DNA of 64,000 nucleotides from DASXZH01 sp036502005 (lineage in GTDB: Bacteria; Armatimonadota; Fimbriimonadia; Fimbriimonadales; Fimbriimonadaceae). The notes beneath the pieces are model-generated. The model ran no database searches. It saw nothing but the letters and a program-made list of their open reading frames with translations, and was not told where the DNA came from. Shown one piece after another: positions 24,769 through 34,165 of this stretch (position 1 is its first letter; every line of letters begins with the position of its first letter). Position numbers and translations under genes: made by a program. The stretch lies in contig DASXZH010000038.1 of assembly GCA_036502005.1 (NCBI GenBank), positions 1 to 64,000 of the forward strand, read 5' to 3'.

Positions 24769-25791
24769 TTATCTTACGCTGGCAGCCACTCTAACCGTAT
24801 GCCGTCCGTGATGCCAGCCTTCATCTTGCTTGTTGATTTGCAGGCCGACCAAGAGCTGGCCGAGATCGGCTGGATTAACCGTCTTTTTAGGCTTGCCATG
24901 TTTTGCTTTATCTTCGTCGGTAAAGAGTTCGATGAGCGCTATGCAGCCTGGGTTCAGAAGGGTGTGGAGTTTAGCTAAGAGCTTTGGGTCGAAATAGAAA
25001 AAGCAGGTGACGAGATCGAAAGCGATGCCCGGCAAGTTTCTAGAAAGGTCCAGAGTCACGAAAGTCGGATTTCGATTGTTAGGCTTCGATTGAGTCGCAG
25101 ACTCACGGTTTTCTAGCGGGCCCGCGAAGCTGTGGAGTGCGGGAGCTTGCTCCTGCTCAGTCTGAGGAAGCTTGCTTCCGGCTCTATCGTCAACCCCGGC
25201 AGCAAGCTGCCTGATTTTGACCGGGAGCAAGCTCCCGCACTCCGCAGGTCCGTATTTTCGATCATGATCTGCAGCGCAATTTTTCGGCAAACAATATCGG
25301 CTTGCCAAAGTTGCAGCTCTTTCAACAGCGTCCGGCAAGATGTCGACTCCCGTTACATCCCAACTGAGAGAGGCGAGGTATACGGCGTCTCGGCCGGTAC
25401 CGCAAGCAAGATCCAGCGCTGTGCCAGGTTTCATTGCCAGAGCAGATTCCTCAAGGAACTCATTTGGACGCCAAAGCCGACCCATGAATTTTTGATGTTT
25501 GATTTTTGAATCTTGGTTCGTGGAAGATAACGACTCGCAGGGAACCAATATCGCCTCCCTGCCCAAGTCTCTTAAAACCTCCAGCGCCTGTAACCGATAA
25601 GCCGTAGGACCAATGACGCGGATGACTTCATCCTTTCTCGGCAGTTCTGCCACGCGGGCAGCAATGTCCTCTGCAGGGATATTCACGGAGTTTGCGTAGG
25701 GCTCGGCGTCCGCTTCTGAGGAAGGGCGAGGGTCGAGAAAGGACACCAGCCGTAGTCCTCTTGGCAACCGAGTTTTGTCGTCATTCTTCAC
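24769..25791 (-). CDS. Rhodanese-like/SAM methyltransferase fusion containing repeat-derived inserts
   Basis: 340 residues from a GTG. Residues 1-85 resemble a rhodanese-like domain lacking a catalytic cysteine (FLDPRPSSEADAEPYANSVN). Residues 105-340 are a class I methyltransferase with motif I ALDLACGTGRDAVYLA (125-140), motif II acidic VTGVDILPDAV and motif IV FDLVTCFFYFD (258-268). Between motifs II and IV, residues 182-220 are translated from a palindromic repeat, so this part is almost certainly not ancestral. The linker between the two domains (about 91-103) also reads through a TCAAAAATCAAACATC-like word. The substrate is unknown; TehB/thiopurine-type methyltransferases are the nearest idea. 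Confidence 0.82.
   Translation of the reverse strand: MKNDDKTRLPRGLRLVSFLDPRPSSEADAEPYANSVNIPAEDIAARVAELPRKDEVIRVIGPTAYRLQALEVLRDLGREAILVPCESLSSTNQDSKIKHQKFMGRLWRPNEFLEESALAMKPGTALDLACGTGRDAVYLASLSWDVTGVDILPDAVERAATLASRYCLPKNCAADHDRKYGPAECGSLLPVKIRQLAAGVDDRAGSKLPQTEQEQAPALHSFAGPLENRESATQSKPNNRNPTFVTLDLSRNLPGIAFDLVTCFFYFDPKLLAKLHTLLNPGCIALIELFTDEDKAKHGKPKKTVNPADLGQLLVGLQINKQDEGWHHGRHTVRVAASVR
24771..24776 (-). promoter_or_regulatory. -10 box of the quinone oxidoreductase gene
   Basis: TAAGAT on the minus strand, six bases before the ATG at 24764; it overlaps the last codons of the upstream methyltransferase gene. Confidence 0.45.
25132..25247. repeat. Palindromic repeat embedded in frame in the methyltransferase gene
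   Basis: Outer arms share the 20-mer GGAGTGCGGGAGCTTGCTCC (near 25134-25153, inverted at 25224-25243). Inside lie two more hairpins with the same GCTTGC/GCAAGC centre: GGAAGCTTGCTTCC and GGCAGCAAGCTGCC. The modular 'GGGAGCAAGCTCCC' word is a known style of intergenic repeat, but here it is fully translated with no stop codon. Confidence 0.9.
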
Positions 25792-25957
25792 AATTTCATG
25801 GAAAGAGTCTGAACCTCATGAATCTGAATCGTGGGCCAACATCGTAGAGTTATTCTGTCGTATATGTTAATCTCTCGCCGATACAGGCGCGCAACAAGAC
25901 CTCATCGTTGATGCTGAGCTAAAGCTAACCAGCGAACCAGAAATCAAGTACTAATCC

Positions 25958-26179
25958 ATGAAACCGAAACTTGTGCGGATCTCCGTTGAGACCGCTTTCA
26001 TAGTGCTGCTGTTCTACTCGAATCTTCTCATGGGCGAATACACCCGATTCGGAATGGGAAACCGATTCGGCCTGGTCTGGGCTATCCGGGATATTTTCAC
26101 ACCAACCAATTTCGTGATTGCGGTTGTCGCCGCTCTGCTCGCCCATATTCTGTTTGATTTGCTTCGGAAGAGGCTTTAG
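25958..26179 (+). CDS. Small two-helix membrane protein
   Basis: 73 residues with two hydrophobic segments (VETAFIVLLFYSNLLMG at about 10-27 and NFVIAVVAALLAHILFDLL at about 50-69) and a basic C-terminus (RKRL). No family is recognised. The well-formed membrane segments and charge distribution favour a real gene over the antisense frame at 25925-26185, which is hydrophilic and featureless. There is no clear ribosome-binding site. Its stop lies two bases from the end of the convergent BNR gene. Confidence 0.55.
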   Translation: MKPKLVRISVETAFIVLLFYSNLLMGEYTRFGMGNRFGLVWAIRDIFTPTNFVIAVVAALLAHILFDLLRKRL

Positions 26180-26181
26180 CG

Positions 26182-29100
26182 TCACGGTCTCAAAATGACC
26201 ATCACATCTTTCTCGACGCCGTTCAGAGTTGCTTTTAAATAAACCGTGGTTGGCGTGGTAACCGCGTGTGCCGTCATTTTGAACTTCGCCATATTGCCTC
26301 CCTTCTCAACTACGACAGCCGTGGGGACTTCGATTAAATCTGGGCGAGTGGATTCTAACGAAACGCGCATACCGTCTTCTTTCGCCATTCCACCCAAAGT
26401 CACCATGGCGCCAAATGTTTCGCCTCTCTCGTCGGGACTGGAGTCGACCTTGAGTTCGCTGAGAGTTGGTTCGACCCAGATTTGTACAATCTGAACACCG
26501 CTGAGGGATTGCCCGTGCTTAACTTGAAAAGTGAAGCTATCCGGTCCTACATACGCAACTGCTGGCGTATAGCGAAAGCCTCCGGTTCCTTCTAGGGATA
26601 CGGCGCCATGTTTCGGTTGGGAGTATGTTTCTGCCGTCGGCCGCCTCGTGTCTTCATCAGCACCCGGGTTAGGATCGGAGGCGCCCGCGAGAACGCCGGG
26701 ACTGGATTTGGTCAAAGTCTCATCCTGGTTAACCCTAAAAAAGAAGCTCTTAGCAATGAGCTCCTTGTGAGGGACCAAACTAAGCATCGCCGAAGCCGAC
26801 GCCCCGTGCACGGAAACCACAATGGGAATGTGCTCTTCGCTGGTTAAGTCCGTTGTTTCGAAATCGACGTTGTACCTAGAAACGCCGCCAGGTATTAGCA
26901 CCGTGGCCGGTAGTTTAAGGTGCTCCGGATCACCCGAACGTAGGTTCACGGTTTCGCCGGTGCCGGGCACAATGTTTGTGAGCACTATGAGAATACTAGA
27001 GCGCGATCCGCTCAGAATTTCATCCTTTTGCAGTTCGACCTGGCGCAAGGTCGGCATGACTTGGACCTCCACCGTGGCCGATTCACTCACCTTGCCGGCT
27101 TGATTGATTCTATAGCTGAAATTATCGATCCCGGCAAAGCCCGCGCTTGGCATGTAGCTAAAAGCCCCGTTCGGGAGAATGACGGCCTGCCCGTGGCTTG
27201 CGCTAGCCGTACGTTCTGTGCTGAATGGGGTCTTGGTTAAAGTTTTTGCGCCGCTAAACAAGCAGCCTGCCCCTCCTTCAAGCTTATCGCCCTGGTAGAC
27301 GATGAAGTTGTGATCGCCGGCCGAGGGATAAATCTGCGGCAAAAGCAAGAGTTCGGTCCTGTTGCTCAATCCGTTTAACGTTCCTGAAATGTAGGAATGA
27401 ACTGCTACCGGACTCATTCCTGAATGGATCTCGAAAGTAGCAGACTTGGCTTGAGCGGCGATTTTTACGGCCACCGGCACGCTGAGGAAGGTGGAATCAT
27501 TGCTGCTGAGAACGACGCTAAGGCCATCGGGTGGGGCAGAACCCGTTAGCGTCACGCTTCCATTTACTATGGAATCGGCCTTTATCTGGCTCGGTACAAA
27601 AATGGCTTTAATGATTGGTTCCACGTTCAGATAAACCAGCGCCGTTGTCGCGTGCGATGCAGCATCGGTGAGGGTGTATGAGAAATGGTCTTGGCCGTTG
27701 AATCCAAGGTTGGGCTGGTACATGAACAGGCCGTCGGAGTGCAGGTACAGCTTGCCATGGGCGGGGTTCTTATCGACCGAGAAAGTAGTCGTTGCGCAGG
27801 AAGCTTCGGCCACATGCAGAACTTTACGGAAAGTATTTCTGATGTAGGAACCCTCGTTGAGTGTAAACGTCTCCGCCTTGGCCACGAGGGCAGAGTTGAG
27901 CTTTGCCGAACGTGTCTCCGAATACACGACGAGATTTGAGATCATCACTCCCGGTGCAAGCCCCGACTTCGTATCAATATGTCCCTTTAGCTGAGGGTCT
28001 TCGGTATAGTCCCACCGCAGGCGGACCTTTTTGCCGCCAACTGAGGGGATCTGGAAATGTACGTGCTCCACACCCCTGGAAACGCCACCCCAAACATCCA
28101 CATTCTGGAAGTAGGCCGGGTTTGAGGATTCGGGCAGGTGACATGGATAACCGTTCCTTTGCTCACCTTTTGCTTCCATGGTGAACTCGGTGGCGATCGA
28201 GTTCGCCAATCGGCTTTCGGCCTCGTCATCTGTTTGTTCGATAACTCTCAGCGTGCAGCCCGAATAAACGAGCTTGGCAAGATTGACGTCGGAATCTGTG
28301 TTATAAGCGATATCAAAGTCAACCGAAATAGCCTCGGCCTGGGGTGAAACCTTGAAGGCAGGGCTAGTGACACTTTCGAAAATGGAGCCTCTTGCGTTTG
28401 AAAGGTCTCCAACAAGGACAGGGTGGTAAAGGCACGAAGCAGTCGCTTTGGAACAGGACCAGGCGGAAGGGGTGGCACCTGGCTGAGACTTATCTACCCA
28501 GCCAGCCGGCAAACCTCCATCGGCCTTTCCAGAGAATGACTCTGAGAATATCTTTTCTTTGTCAACCTCTCCAACTCGGAGGGTAACGGGAATGCTGGTG
28601 CTTCCTTCCGTACTTTGCAGTTCTACTTCGAACTCGATCGGAGTATGAATATTGAAATCGGTCGCGATTTCAAACTGCAAAGGATCTTGGTTAGTGGAGT
28701 TGGCTCCTGCAACAACATCCGAGAAGTCGGTTTGGGCGTGGGTGACCGTGATGCCGGGGGTATTCGTAGAGACTCGCGCGTGGATGTGAGAGACCACCCT
28801 TGGGCTCATTCTTAAGTTGGTCGCGAAGTGCTTTAGGTTCAGGAACAAGTTGGCGGTATCGCCAGGCTGGAGCTTGCTCTGGCTGCTTGCGCCGTTCGCC
28901 TGAACTCCTTCTAACCGGAGCGGGATGGCATTATCCTTAACTCTTCGAAAAGCGAAATCGACCAAGGCCGACCGATTCCGTTCTTCCATTTCATTAAACT
29001 CCGGAATGACGGGACGAACAGGAACCATTGTGAGAGCCTCGTCGCCTACGGTCAGAATTTCATTGTATTCACCTAAATTTGGTTCACCGGCATTTGCGCC

Positions 29101-30432
29101 GGTTGCCGCGTGGAACGGCTTATCCGTAAGAGGTGAAGGTGCCGTCCAACTCTCGCCGCCATCTTCGGAGGCCAATACCATCGCGTCGGTAAGGTCACCG
29201 GTTTTAGCAGAACTTTGGTCGAAATAGAAAACGTGGACCTTTCCGGTGTTGCTGTCCACACTGATTGAAGGAAACCACTGCGCGCCATCATGCCCAGGCG
29301 TTGGGCTGAGCGAAATGGGTTGTGTAAAGCTTTTCCCTCCATTAGTGCTCTCTTGAAGCATTACATCGGCGCCATCCCGGGAGGAGTTGTCCGTGTAGAC
29401 GACATAGATGGTTCCAGAGTGGAGCCCTAAAGATGTATCGACAGTAATCGCTGGGAAGTCGTTTGTGGTTTCGCAGCCGATGATCTGATCCATTCCCATG
29501 AAATAGCTGCTTCTTAATTCGGCAGGAGTGCTCCAAGTGGCACCATCATCTTTAGACTGGGAAAAAGCAATGTTGCGCATCCTTGTGCCTGGGGCCGTTT
29601 CGGACCAAGCAAGGTAAGCGACTCCGCCTCTTCCAAATTTGGGCATCGCGCCAGAATCGGTGGTCTTGCCGTTTTCGTCGAGAACGACTTTATCTGCCCA
29701 AGTGGGTGTCGATGCGGTGAGAACGTTGTCCGAGTATGTGGTGCAAATCTTAGTAGGTTTCTCGTCGCCGTCAGCCACGAACTCTGTCCAACTAATTAAA
29801 ACTCTGCCCGTCTCCTGATCAACGTCGACAAACTCTTTATCGGCGGCCGTAACTGGGCCATCCGCGCTGGCTGTCGCCGGCGTAACCTCATAAGGGCCAT
29901 CCCATGAATGGCCGTTGTCGCTCGATCGATAAAGGCAAATGGTCTGCGAAGTCGCTTCCTCGCTTATAGGCTTAACCACCAAACAGGTGTAAATGAAATT
30001 GCTACCGCCAATATATCTGACTTGCGGGTGGGCAAAAAGCGATGCTCCTTCAGGAGCCTGAAGCCGCCCGCAATCGAGGAATGTTGCGCCTCCGTCGTCG
30101 GAGACCATGTATCCGGAAGTGCTAATTGGAGATTGCAGAAAGCCTCGCGGATCATTGAAGCCGACAACAATGTGAGCTCCACTGCCGTCCATTGCCAAAC
30201 TGGTTTCACCCTTATTGACAGGGGGACCTTCCATATGGCCACTCAAGACGACTGGATCCGTAACGAACTTCTGAGCCACGCGCCCCATCGGAGAAAGCTG
30301 TATCTCCGCGCGAGATATAACCTTATGGTTAGTTAAATCCGGACTCGGATCACCAGGCCAATAGGTTATAAGAGCCAAGCACAAGCAAGCTAGGCCAGGG
30401 GCAAGAAGCCCATCCGTGGGCAAGTTGTCCAT
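26182..30432 (-). CDS. Giant secreted BNR-propeller protein with cadherin-like repeats
   Basis: 1416 residues. After a likely signal sequence (LLAPGLACLCLALITYW), residues about 75-480 form a sialidase-like BNR propeller (MVSDDGGATF, LYRSSDNGHSW, FSQSKDDGATW, ASEDGGESW). A beta-sandwich region follows, with a jelly-roll-like part around 640-870. Three cadherin-like/Big_9 modules are recognisable from NPAHGKLYLHSDGLFMYQPN, ASHGQAVILPNGAFSYMPS and QPKHGAVSLEGTGGFRYTPA, each ending in a D-x-F-x-Y/F motif. The architecture suits an extracellular adhesin or glycan-binding protein; a sialidase activity is not supported, since no arginine triad was identified. It is divergent from the next giant gene. 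Confidence 0.82.
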   Translation of the reverse strand: MDNLPTDGLLAPGLACLCLALITYWPGDPSPDLTNHKVISRAEIQLSPMGRVAQKFVTDPVVLSGHMEGPPVNKGETSLAMDGSGAHIVVGFNDPRGFLQSPISTSGYMVSDDGGATFLDCGRLQAPEGASLFAHPQVRYIGGSNFIYTCLVVKPISEEATSQTICLYRSSDNGHSWDGPYEVTPATASADGPVTAADKEFVDVDQETGRVLISWTEFVADGDEKPTKICTTYSDNVLTASTPTWADKVVLDENGKTTDSGAMPKFGRGGVAYLAWSETAPGTRMRNIAFSQSKDDGATWSTPAELRSSYFMGMDQIIGCETTNDFPAITVDTSLGLHSGTIYVVYTDNSSRDGADVMLQESTNGGKSFTQPISLSPTPGHDGAQWFPSISVDSNTGKVHVFYFDQSSAKTGDLTDAMVLASEDGGESWTAPSPLTDKPFHAATGANAGEPNLGEYNEILTVGDEALTMVPVRPVIPEFNEMEERNRSALVDFAFRRVKDNAIPLRLEGVQANGASSQSKLQPGDTANLFLNLKHFATNLRMSPRVVSHIHARVSTNTPGITVTHAQTDFSDVVAGANSTNQDPLQFEIATDFNIHTPIEFEVELQSTEGSTSIPVTLRVGEVDKEKIFSESFSGKADGGLPAGWVDKSQPGATPSAWSCSKATASCLYHPVLVGDLSNARGSIFESVTSPAFKVSPQAEAISVDFDIAYNTDSDVNLAKLVYSGCTLRVIEQTDDEAESRLANSIATEFTMEAKGEQRNGYPCHLPESSNPAYFQNVDVWGGVSRGVEHVHFQIPSVGGKKVRLRWDYTEDPQLKGHIDTKSGLAPGVMISNLVVYSETRSAKLNSALVAKAETFTLNEGSYIRNTFRKVLHVAEASCATTTFSVDKNPAHGKLYLHSDGLFMYQPNLGFNGQDHFSYTLTDAASHATTALVYLNVEPIIKAIFVPSQIKADSIVNGSVTLTGSAPPDGLSVVLSSNDSTFLSVPVAVKIAAQAKSATFEIHSGMSPVAVHSYISGTLNGLSNRTELLLLPQIYPSAGDHNFIVYQGDKLEGGAGCLFSGAKTLTKTPFSTERTASASHGQAVILPNGAFSYMPSAGFAGIDNFSYRINQAGKVSESATVEVQVMPTLRQVELQKDEILSGSRSSILIVLTNIVPGTGETVNLRSGDPEHLKLPATVLIPGGVSRYNVDFETTDLTSEEHIPIVVSVHGASASAMLSLVPHKELIAKSFFFRVNQDETLTKSSPGVLAGASDPNPGADEDTRRPTAETYSQPKHGAVSLEGTGGFRYTPAVAYVGPDSFTFQVKHGQSLSGVQIVQIWVEPTLSELKVDSSPDERGETFGAMVTLGGMAKEDGMRVSLESTRPDLIEVPTAVVVEKGGNMAKFKMTAHAVTTPTTVYLKATLNGVEKDVMVILRP

Positions 30433-30438
30433 TTGGTT

Positions 30439-30444
30439 AGATTA
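30439..30444 (-). promoter_or_regulatory. -10 box of the giant BNR gene
   Basis: TAATCT on the minus strand, six bases before the ATG at 30432. Confidence 0.5.
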
Positions 30445-30552
30445 CCAGGTTTCGCAAAAAATGTAGTTTCTAACCAAATGTTTAATAAAAATTCTTTTGT
30501 TGGAGTGAAAACCCTTACATGGAATCGGGGCGGAATCTGGAATAAGACCGTT

Positions 30553-33500
30553 ATGAGGCGTTTTGTCGTCTGTGGGTTGCTCTTGCTCGTTGGCTTTATT
30601 CAGTGCGCGTTTGCGACTGATTATGAATTGACCGTGGACACGTCAGCCAAGAATCTGACTAGCCACGGCACTGTAACAATTTATGAGCCTTTTGGGCTGA
30701 TAAAGCCGGGAGATCATGTCGTTAAGATTCTTGCAGGACCGATTCCAAAGCCCGCAATGAGCTGTCGAGTTCTTTTTTCAGCGGGGCAGGGTTCAACAAT
30801 TCTTGCTTCAAAAGGGTCAATTCGCTCGTTTCCCGGTGAGATTAGGCTCGGGCAAGGCACGCCCGGTGGTTCAACTCTCCAGGCAGCGTTATTAATGCAT
30901 GTTGGGCCTTCTGCAGGCGAAGCGGAGAAAGCCGGACTCCTTAAAGATTCGTGGGACTATATTTCTGGACATCCCTTGGTTTGGATCGGCCTGGGGCTAC
31001 TGGGCCTGCTCATCATCGGAATTATGCTTCTCCGAATGGGTAATCAGCCAGCAGGTGTTCCACCTACTTATGGCAAAAAGGCCTACGAAGAGAACGTCCG
31101 CGAAGTAAAAACCAAGCTCGAACGAATCATGGAGGCTCAAGAGTATTTAGTCAAGAAGCCGCCCGTTTTAAGAAGTTTTAGCAAACAGATAGATCGCTTT
31201 GATAAGAGACTTGATAAGCTCGAGGTCACCTCGGTTTCCAGCCAACAGGCGCTCTCCGTGATCGCATCGAGTGTTGTCGAACTTCAAAAGTCACTTGAGC
31301 AGTTGATCACCCATCATGAGGAATCTCAATCTTCGGTAGATAGTCTGAAAGCCGGGTTAGCGAACCAGGCGGAAGAACAGAAGAGAGCGGCGGCGGCCCT
31401 GCGCCAAGATCTGAAAGAACAGACTTCGCAAACAGCCGAACTAACCAAAGGGTTAAACGACAAAATTGCTGGCTACGCCCAAAAGCTGGATACGATTGGG
31501 GCAGGACTGCGTGAAGAGTTAACCGTTCTCAAAAACAAGGTTATCGAATCCGAGGGAGTTGGCAAGGAGCTCGCCGCGGCGGCAATCGCCACCGAGAAGG
31601 CGAACATACAGCGAAGCGAGGAAATCGCTAAACGAGTGGCCGGTTTGGCCACAAGCTTAGAGGGTCTTTCACCGCTGCCCGCCAACGTAAGCGAACTGCA
31701 CGGCAAAGCCGCAAACCTAAAAGCCGAGATGGCAAGCCTGGGTCAAAAGATCACCGAATCCACAAATGAGTTTGCGGACTTTAAACGCACCAGCGTCCTG
31801 GCATATGCAGGCACTGAGGACAAGATATCCGAGCTTAGAACGGCCCTCGGTGAAATCAGCACGGAGCTTTCAAAGATCTCCCCCGAACTGGAAACAGCGC
31901 GAATGGCGAGTGAAGGTAACGCTGGGGATTTCGCCGACTTGAAAAAGCGACTAGACACTCTCAGTGATTCGGCCGCGACGAGAAAGCAACTGGCTTCCCT
32001 GGAAGCGATTCCCGACGCAATAGCATTACTCAAATCCAACCTTGAAGGTGTGGATGCGAGATTGTCTTCAGTAGGCCTTAGCAAAGAAGACCAACATAAG
32101 ATATTGCAGGCTCACGAAAAGTTAAGCACCTTGCCAGGTGAAGTCAGCCAAACCCTGCAAAGGGTTTTAGAGCAAAAGTTGACCGGCTTGCTCGCGCAAT
32201 CAATGACGGCAAAGAAGGGCAAAGATTCCGAAGGGTCAGGCGTTAGCGACCGTGGAGCGGCCGCGCTTTCTGAAGTTGCAAACCACTTGATCGCCGAGAT
32301 CGAACAGCAAAAGAACCTGGAAAACGTTCTTGCGGACGTTAAGAAACGGCTTGACCTTCTACCGGACGCTTTGCAAAAAATCGAGACCCAGATTTCTCTG
32401 TCCGCGACGAATAACGCTGCGCCCCAACCTATCGCATTCCCGATGGAAGAAATTCGAACGCTCTTCGAAAAGACCGAAGAAGTCGTGCGCACCGTGCCCG
32501 ACAGATTCGATGCCCTTGAAAAGAGATTTGAATCTAACGCCGAGCAATTGAGAGATACCAGCGAGCGACTCGGAGAAACTATCCATTTGGTTAAATCCTT
32601 AGAACTGAAAGCCTCGCAAGATCCTGCACCTTCTCCTGTTCCCGTTGTTCAAATCACAACTCCGCAGCCCGTTAAAGAAGAACCAGTAGAGGCGATAAAG
32701 GCGGAGCCGGCAAGAGCAGAAGAACCTGTAGCCAAAGAGTTGGTTGAGGCAATCTCCAACGTTGCAGAACAAGAAGCGGCACTAGCCGTCGTCCCGACTG
32801 CCGCTGCCGAAGAGTTGCTACTTCCAGTCGAGCCTGAAGTTACCAAGAGCCCAGAACTCATTTTAGAATCGGAGTCGCTAAGACCAGCACCGAAGGCAAA
32901 GCGCACCGCTGTACCACTGGATGCCTGCGAATGGGTTTCCAGCGGAGCCAACTTGAGAGGAACTTGGAGCACATCAACTTCGGGAAGTATTGAACTGGTG
33001 CAAGACACCGAGAAGGCGATGCGGCCCTTAACGCCTACTGAGACGCCGGGAATTGAATATGAAATCGGCGCTATGCTTTTCGCTCAAGACAAAATCGTGT
33101 ATGCCCATGGCGATTCGATAAGGGCGTTCTGGCCGGGACAGAACGAACGATCTATCCTGCTTTCGCACATGGTGCCAACCGATCCGTGGAGACTGTTGCT
33201 GTTAGGGCAGCGCCTGTTCTGTGTTCAAGAGAAGCGTGTTGAAATATTGGATCTCGGCACTTGGTCCAGGAGTTCATTCTTCGTAGGCGAATACCTAAAC
33301 CAATGCGGCCTTGGATCGATTTGGGCAGGCGTCAAGAGCGGTTCCACCACGTTTCTTGAACTCAGGGACTTTTACGGCGAACCCGTTGGCAGCCCGTACG
33401 ACCTTGGCAAAGACTTTAAGGAGAGCTTGCCCATGGTCTCGGATGGCGAATATCTGTACCTCGCGAACCTTTCTGGCGAAGTGATCCGCGCTAATCGCTC

Positions 33501-34065
33501 CGGTAGCGACAAGTTCGCTAACGTAGGCGATGGCAAAACGAGCAAGGTAACCCATTTCATTCTTTCGAGCCGTGGGCCAGTCGGAATAGTTGCCAAACAA
33601 AACTCTGTTACGATCAAGCTTCTATCCCAAGATGGAACGGTGGCACAGTCTGCCGTTTACGAAACGACGCAGATATCCGGAAATGTGGTCGAAATCGCAG
33701 GCCAGCTTCACTTCTATGATGCCGACAAATCGACGGTCGTTTCGTGCGATCTGGAATCCATGAAGGTCGAAGAAGGCGCGAAACTACAAAACGTAGATCG
33801 CATGCGCCGTATGGTTGGGTTCAGTACAGAAAACAAGGAGATGCTTCTTATCGCGGGCAGCGATGCGGGCGGTAAGTTGGGAACGGTTTTCCTGCTGGAT
33901 CCGGAAAGCCACCAGCAGGTGTTCCTTTGTTCAACCAACCAACCCCATGTAGACGCGATCTTCGCAGGCGGTCGGCCGGTTGTTGCAACAAGCAGTTCCT
34001 ATCAGAACATTATCAGAGTGTTTCAGCCATTTGTATCCAGCGATGAATCTAGTCAGGCGGCGTAG
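30553..34065 (+). CDS. Membrane-anchored coiled-coil protein with C-terminal propeller-like domain
   Basis: 1170 residues from the ATG at 30553, which starts a signal peptide (MRRFVVCGLLLLVGFIQCAFA). An exported domain of about 115 residues is followed by one membrane helix (about 142-161), then about 500 residues of heptad-rich, A/E/K-rich coiled coil. An acidic proline- and alanine-rich linker (about 720-850) leads to a C-terminal domain of about 300 residues with repeating four-strand units (VSDGEYLYLANLSGEVIRAN), like a PQQ/WD propeller. The topology places the coiled coil and propeller in the cytoplasm. Not a family I recognise; a structural or scaffolding role is inference. Confidence 0.8.
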   Translation: MRRFVVCGLLLLVGFIQCAFATDYELTVDTSAKNLTSHGTVTIYEPFGLIKPGDHVVKILAGPIPKPAMSCRVLFSAGQGSTILASKGSIRSFPGEIRLGQGTPGGSTLQAALLMHVGPSAGEAEKAGLLKDSWDYISGHPLVWIGLGLLGLLIIGIMLLRMGNQPAGVPPTYGKKAYEENVREVKTKLERIMEAQEYLVKKPPVLRSFSKQIDRFDKRLDKLEVTSVSSQQALSVIASSVVELQKSLEQLITHHEESQSSVDSLKAGLANQAEEQKRAAAALRQDLKEQTSQTAELTKGLNDKIAGYAQKLDTIGAGLREELTVLKNKVIESEGVGKELAAAAIATEKANIQRSEEIAKRVAGLATSLEGLSPLPANVSELHGKAANLKAEMASLGQKITESTNEFADFKRTSVLAYAGTEDKISELRTALGEISTELSKISPELETARMASEGNAGDFADLKKRLDTLSDSAATRKQLASLEAIPDAIALLKSNLEGVDARLSSVGLSKEDQHKILQAHEKLSTLPGEVSQTLQRVLEQKLTGLLAQSMTAKKGKDSEGSGVSDRGAAALSEVANHLIAEIEQQKNLENVLADVKKRLDLLPDALQKIETQISLSATNNAAPQPIAFPMEEIRTLFEKTEEVVRTVPDRFDALEKRFESNAEQLRDTSERLGETIHLVKSLELKASQDPAPSPVPVVQITTPQPVKEEPVEAIKAEPARAEEPVAKELVEAISNVAEQEAALAVVPTAAAEELLLPVEPEVTKSPELILESESLRPAPKAKRTAVPLDACEWVSSGANLRGTWSTSTSGSIELVQDTEKAMRPLTPTETPGIEYEIGAMLFAQDKIVYAHGDSIRAFWPGQNERSILLSHMVPTDPWRLLLLGQRLFCVQEKRVEILDLGTWSRSSFFVGEYLNQCGLGSIWAGVKSGSTTFLELRDFYGEPVGSPYDLGKDFKESLPMVSDGEYLYLANLSGEVIRANRSGSDKFANVGDGKTSKVTHFILSSRGPVGIVAKQNSVTIKLLSQDGTVAQSAVYETTQISGNVVEIAGQLHFYDADKSTVVSCDLESMKVEEGAKLQNVDRMRRMVGFSTENKEMLLIAGSDAGGKLGTVFLLDPESHQQVFLCSTNQPHVDAIFAGGRPVVATSSSYQNIIRVFQPFVSSDESSQAA

Positions 34066-34165
34066 CGCTGAGAGTTTCCTGAGATTTTTATAAATCCTCA
34101 TAAAACTCTAATTGAACATTGTTATTATTTCTTCGTTAACCAAATTGGTTAAGGGAGATAATACA

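Noticed and set aside
24769..25791. Calling the methyltransferase gene a pseudogene because of the repeat insertion
   Set aside because: The frame is uninterrupted and motifs I, II and IV are all intact on both sides of the insert.
25925..26185. 86-codon minus-strand frame opposite the small membrane protein
   Set aside because: Hydrophilic, featureless, and overlapping a plus-strand frame with two clear membrane helices.
26182..30432. Calling the giant BNR protein a sialidase
   Set aside because: Asp-box-like words alone only show a propeller; I could not identify the arginine triad or nucleophile tyrosine.
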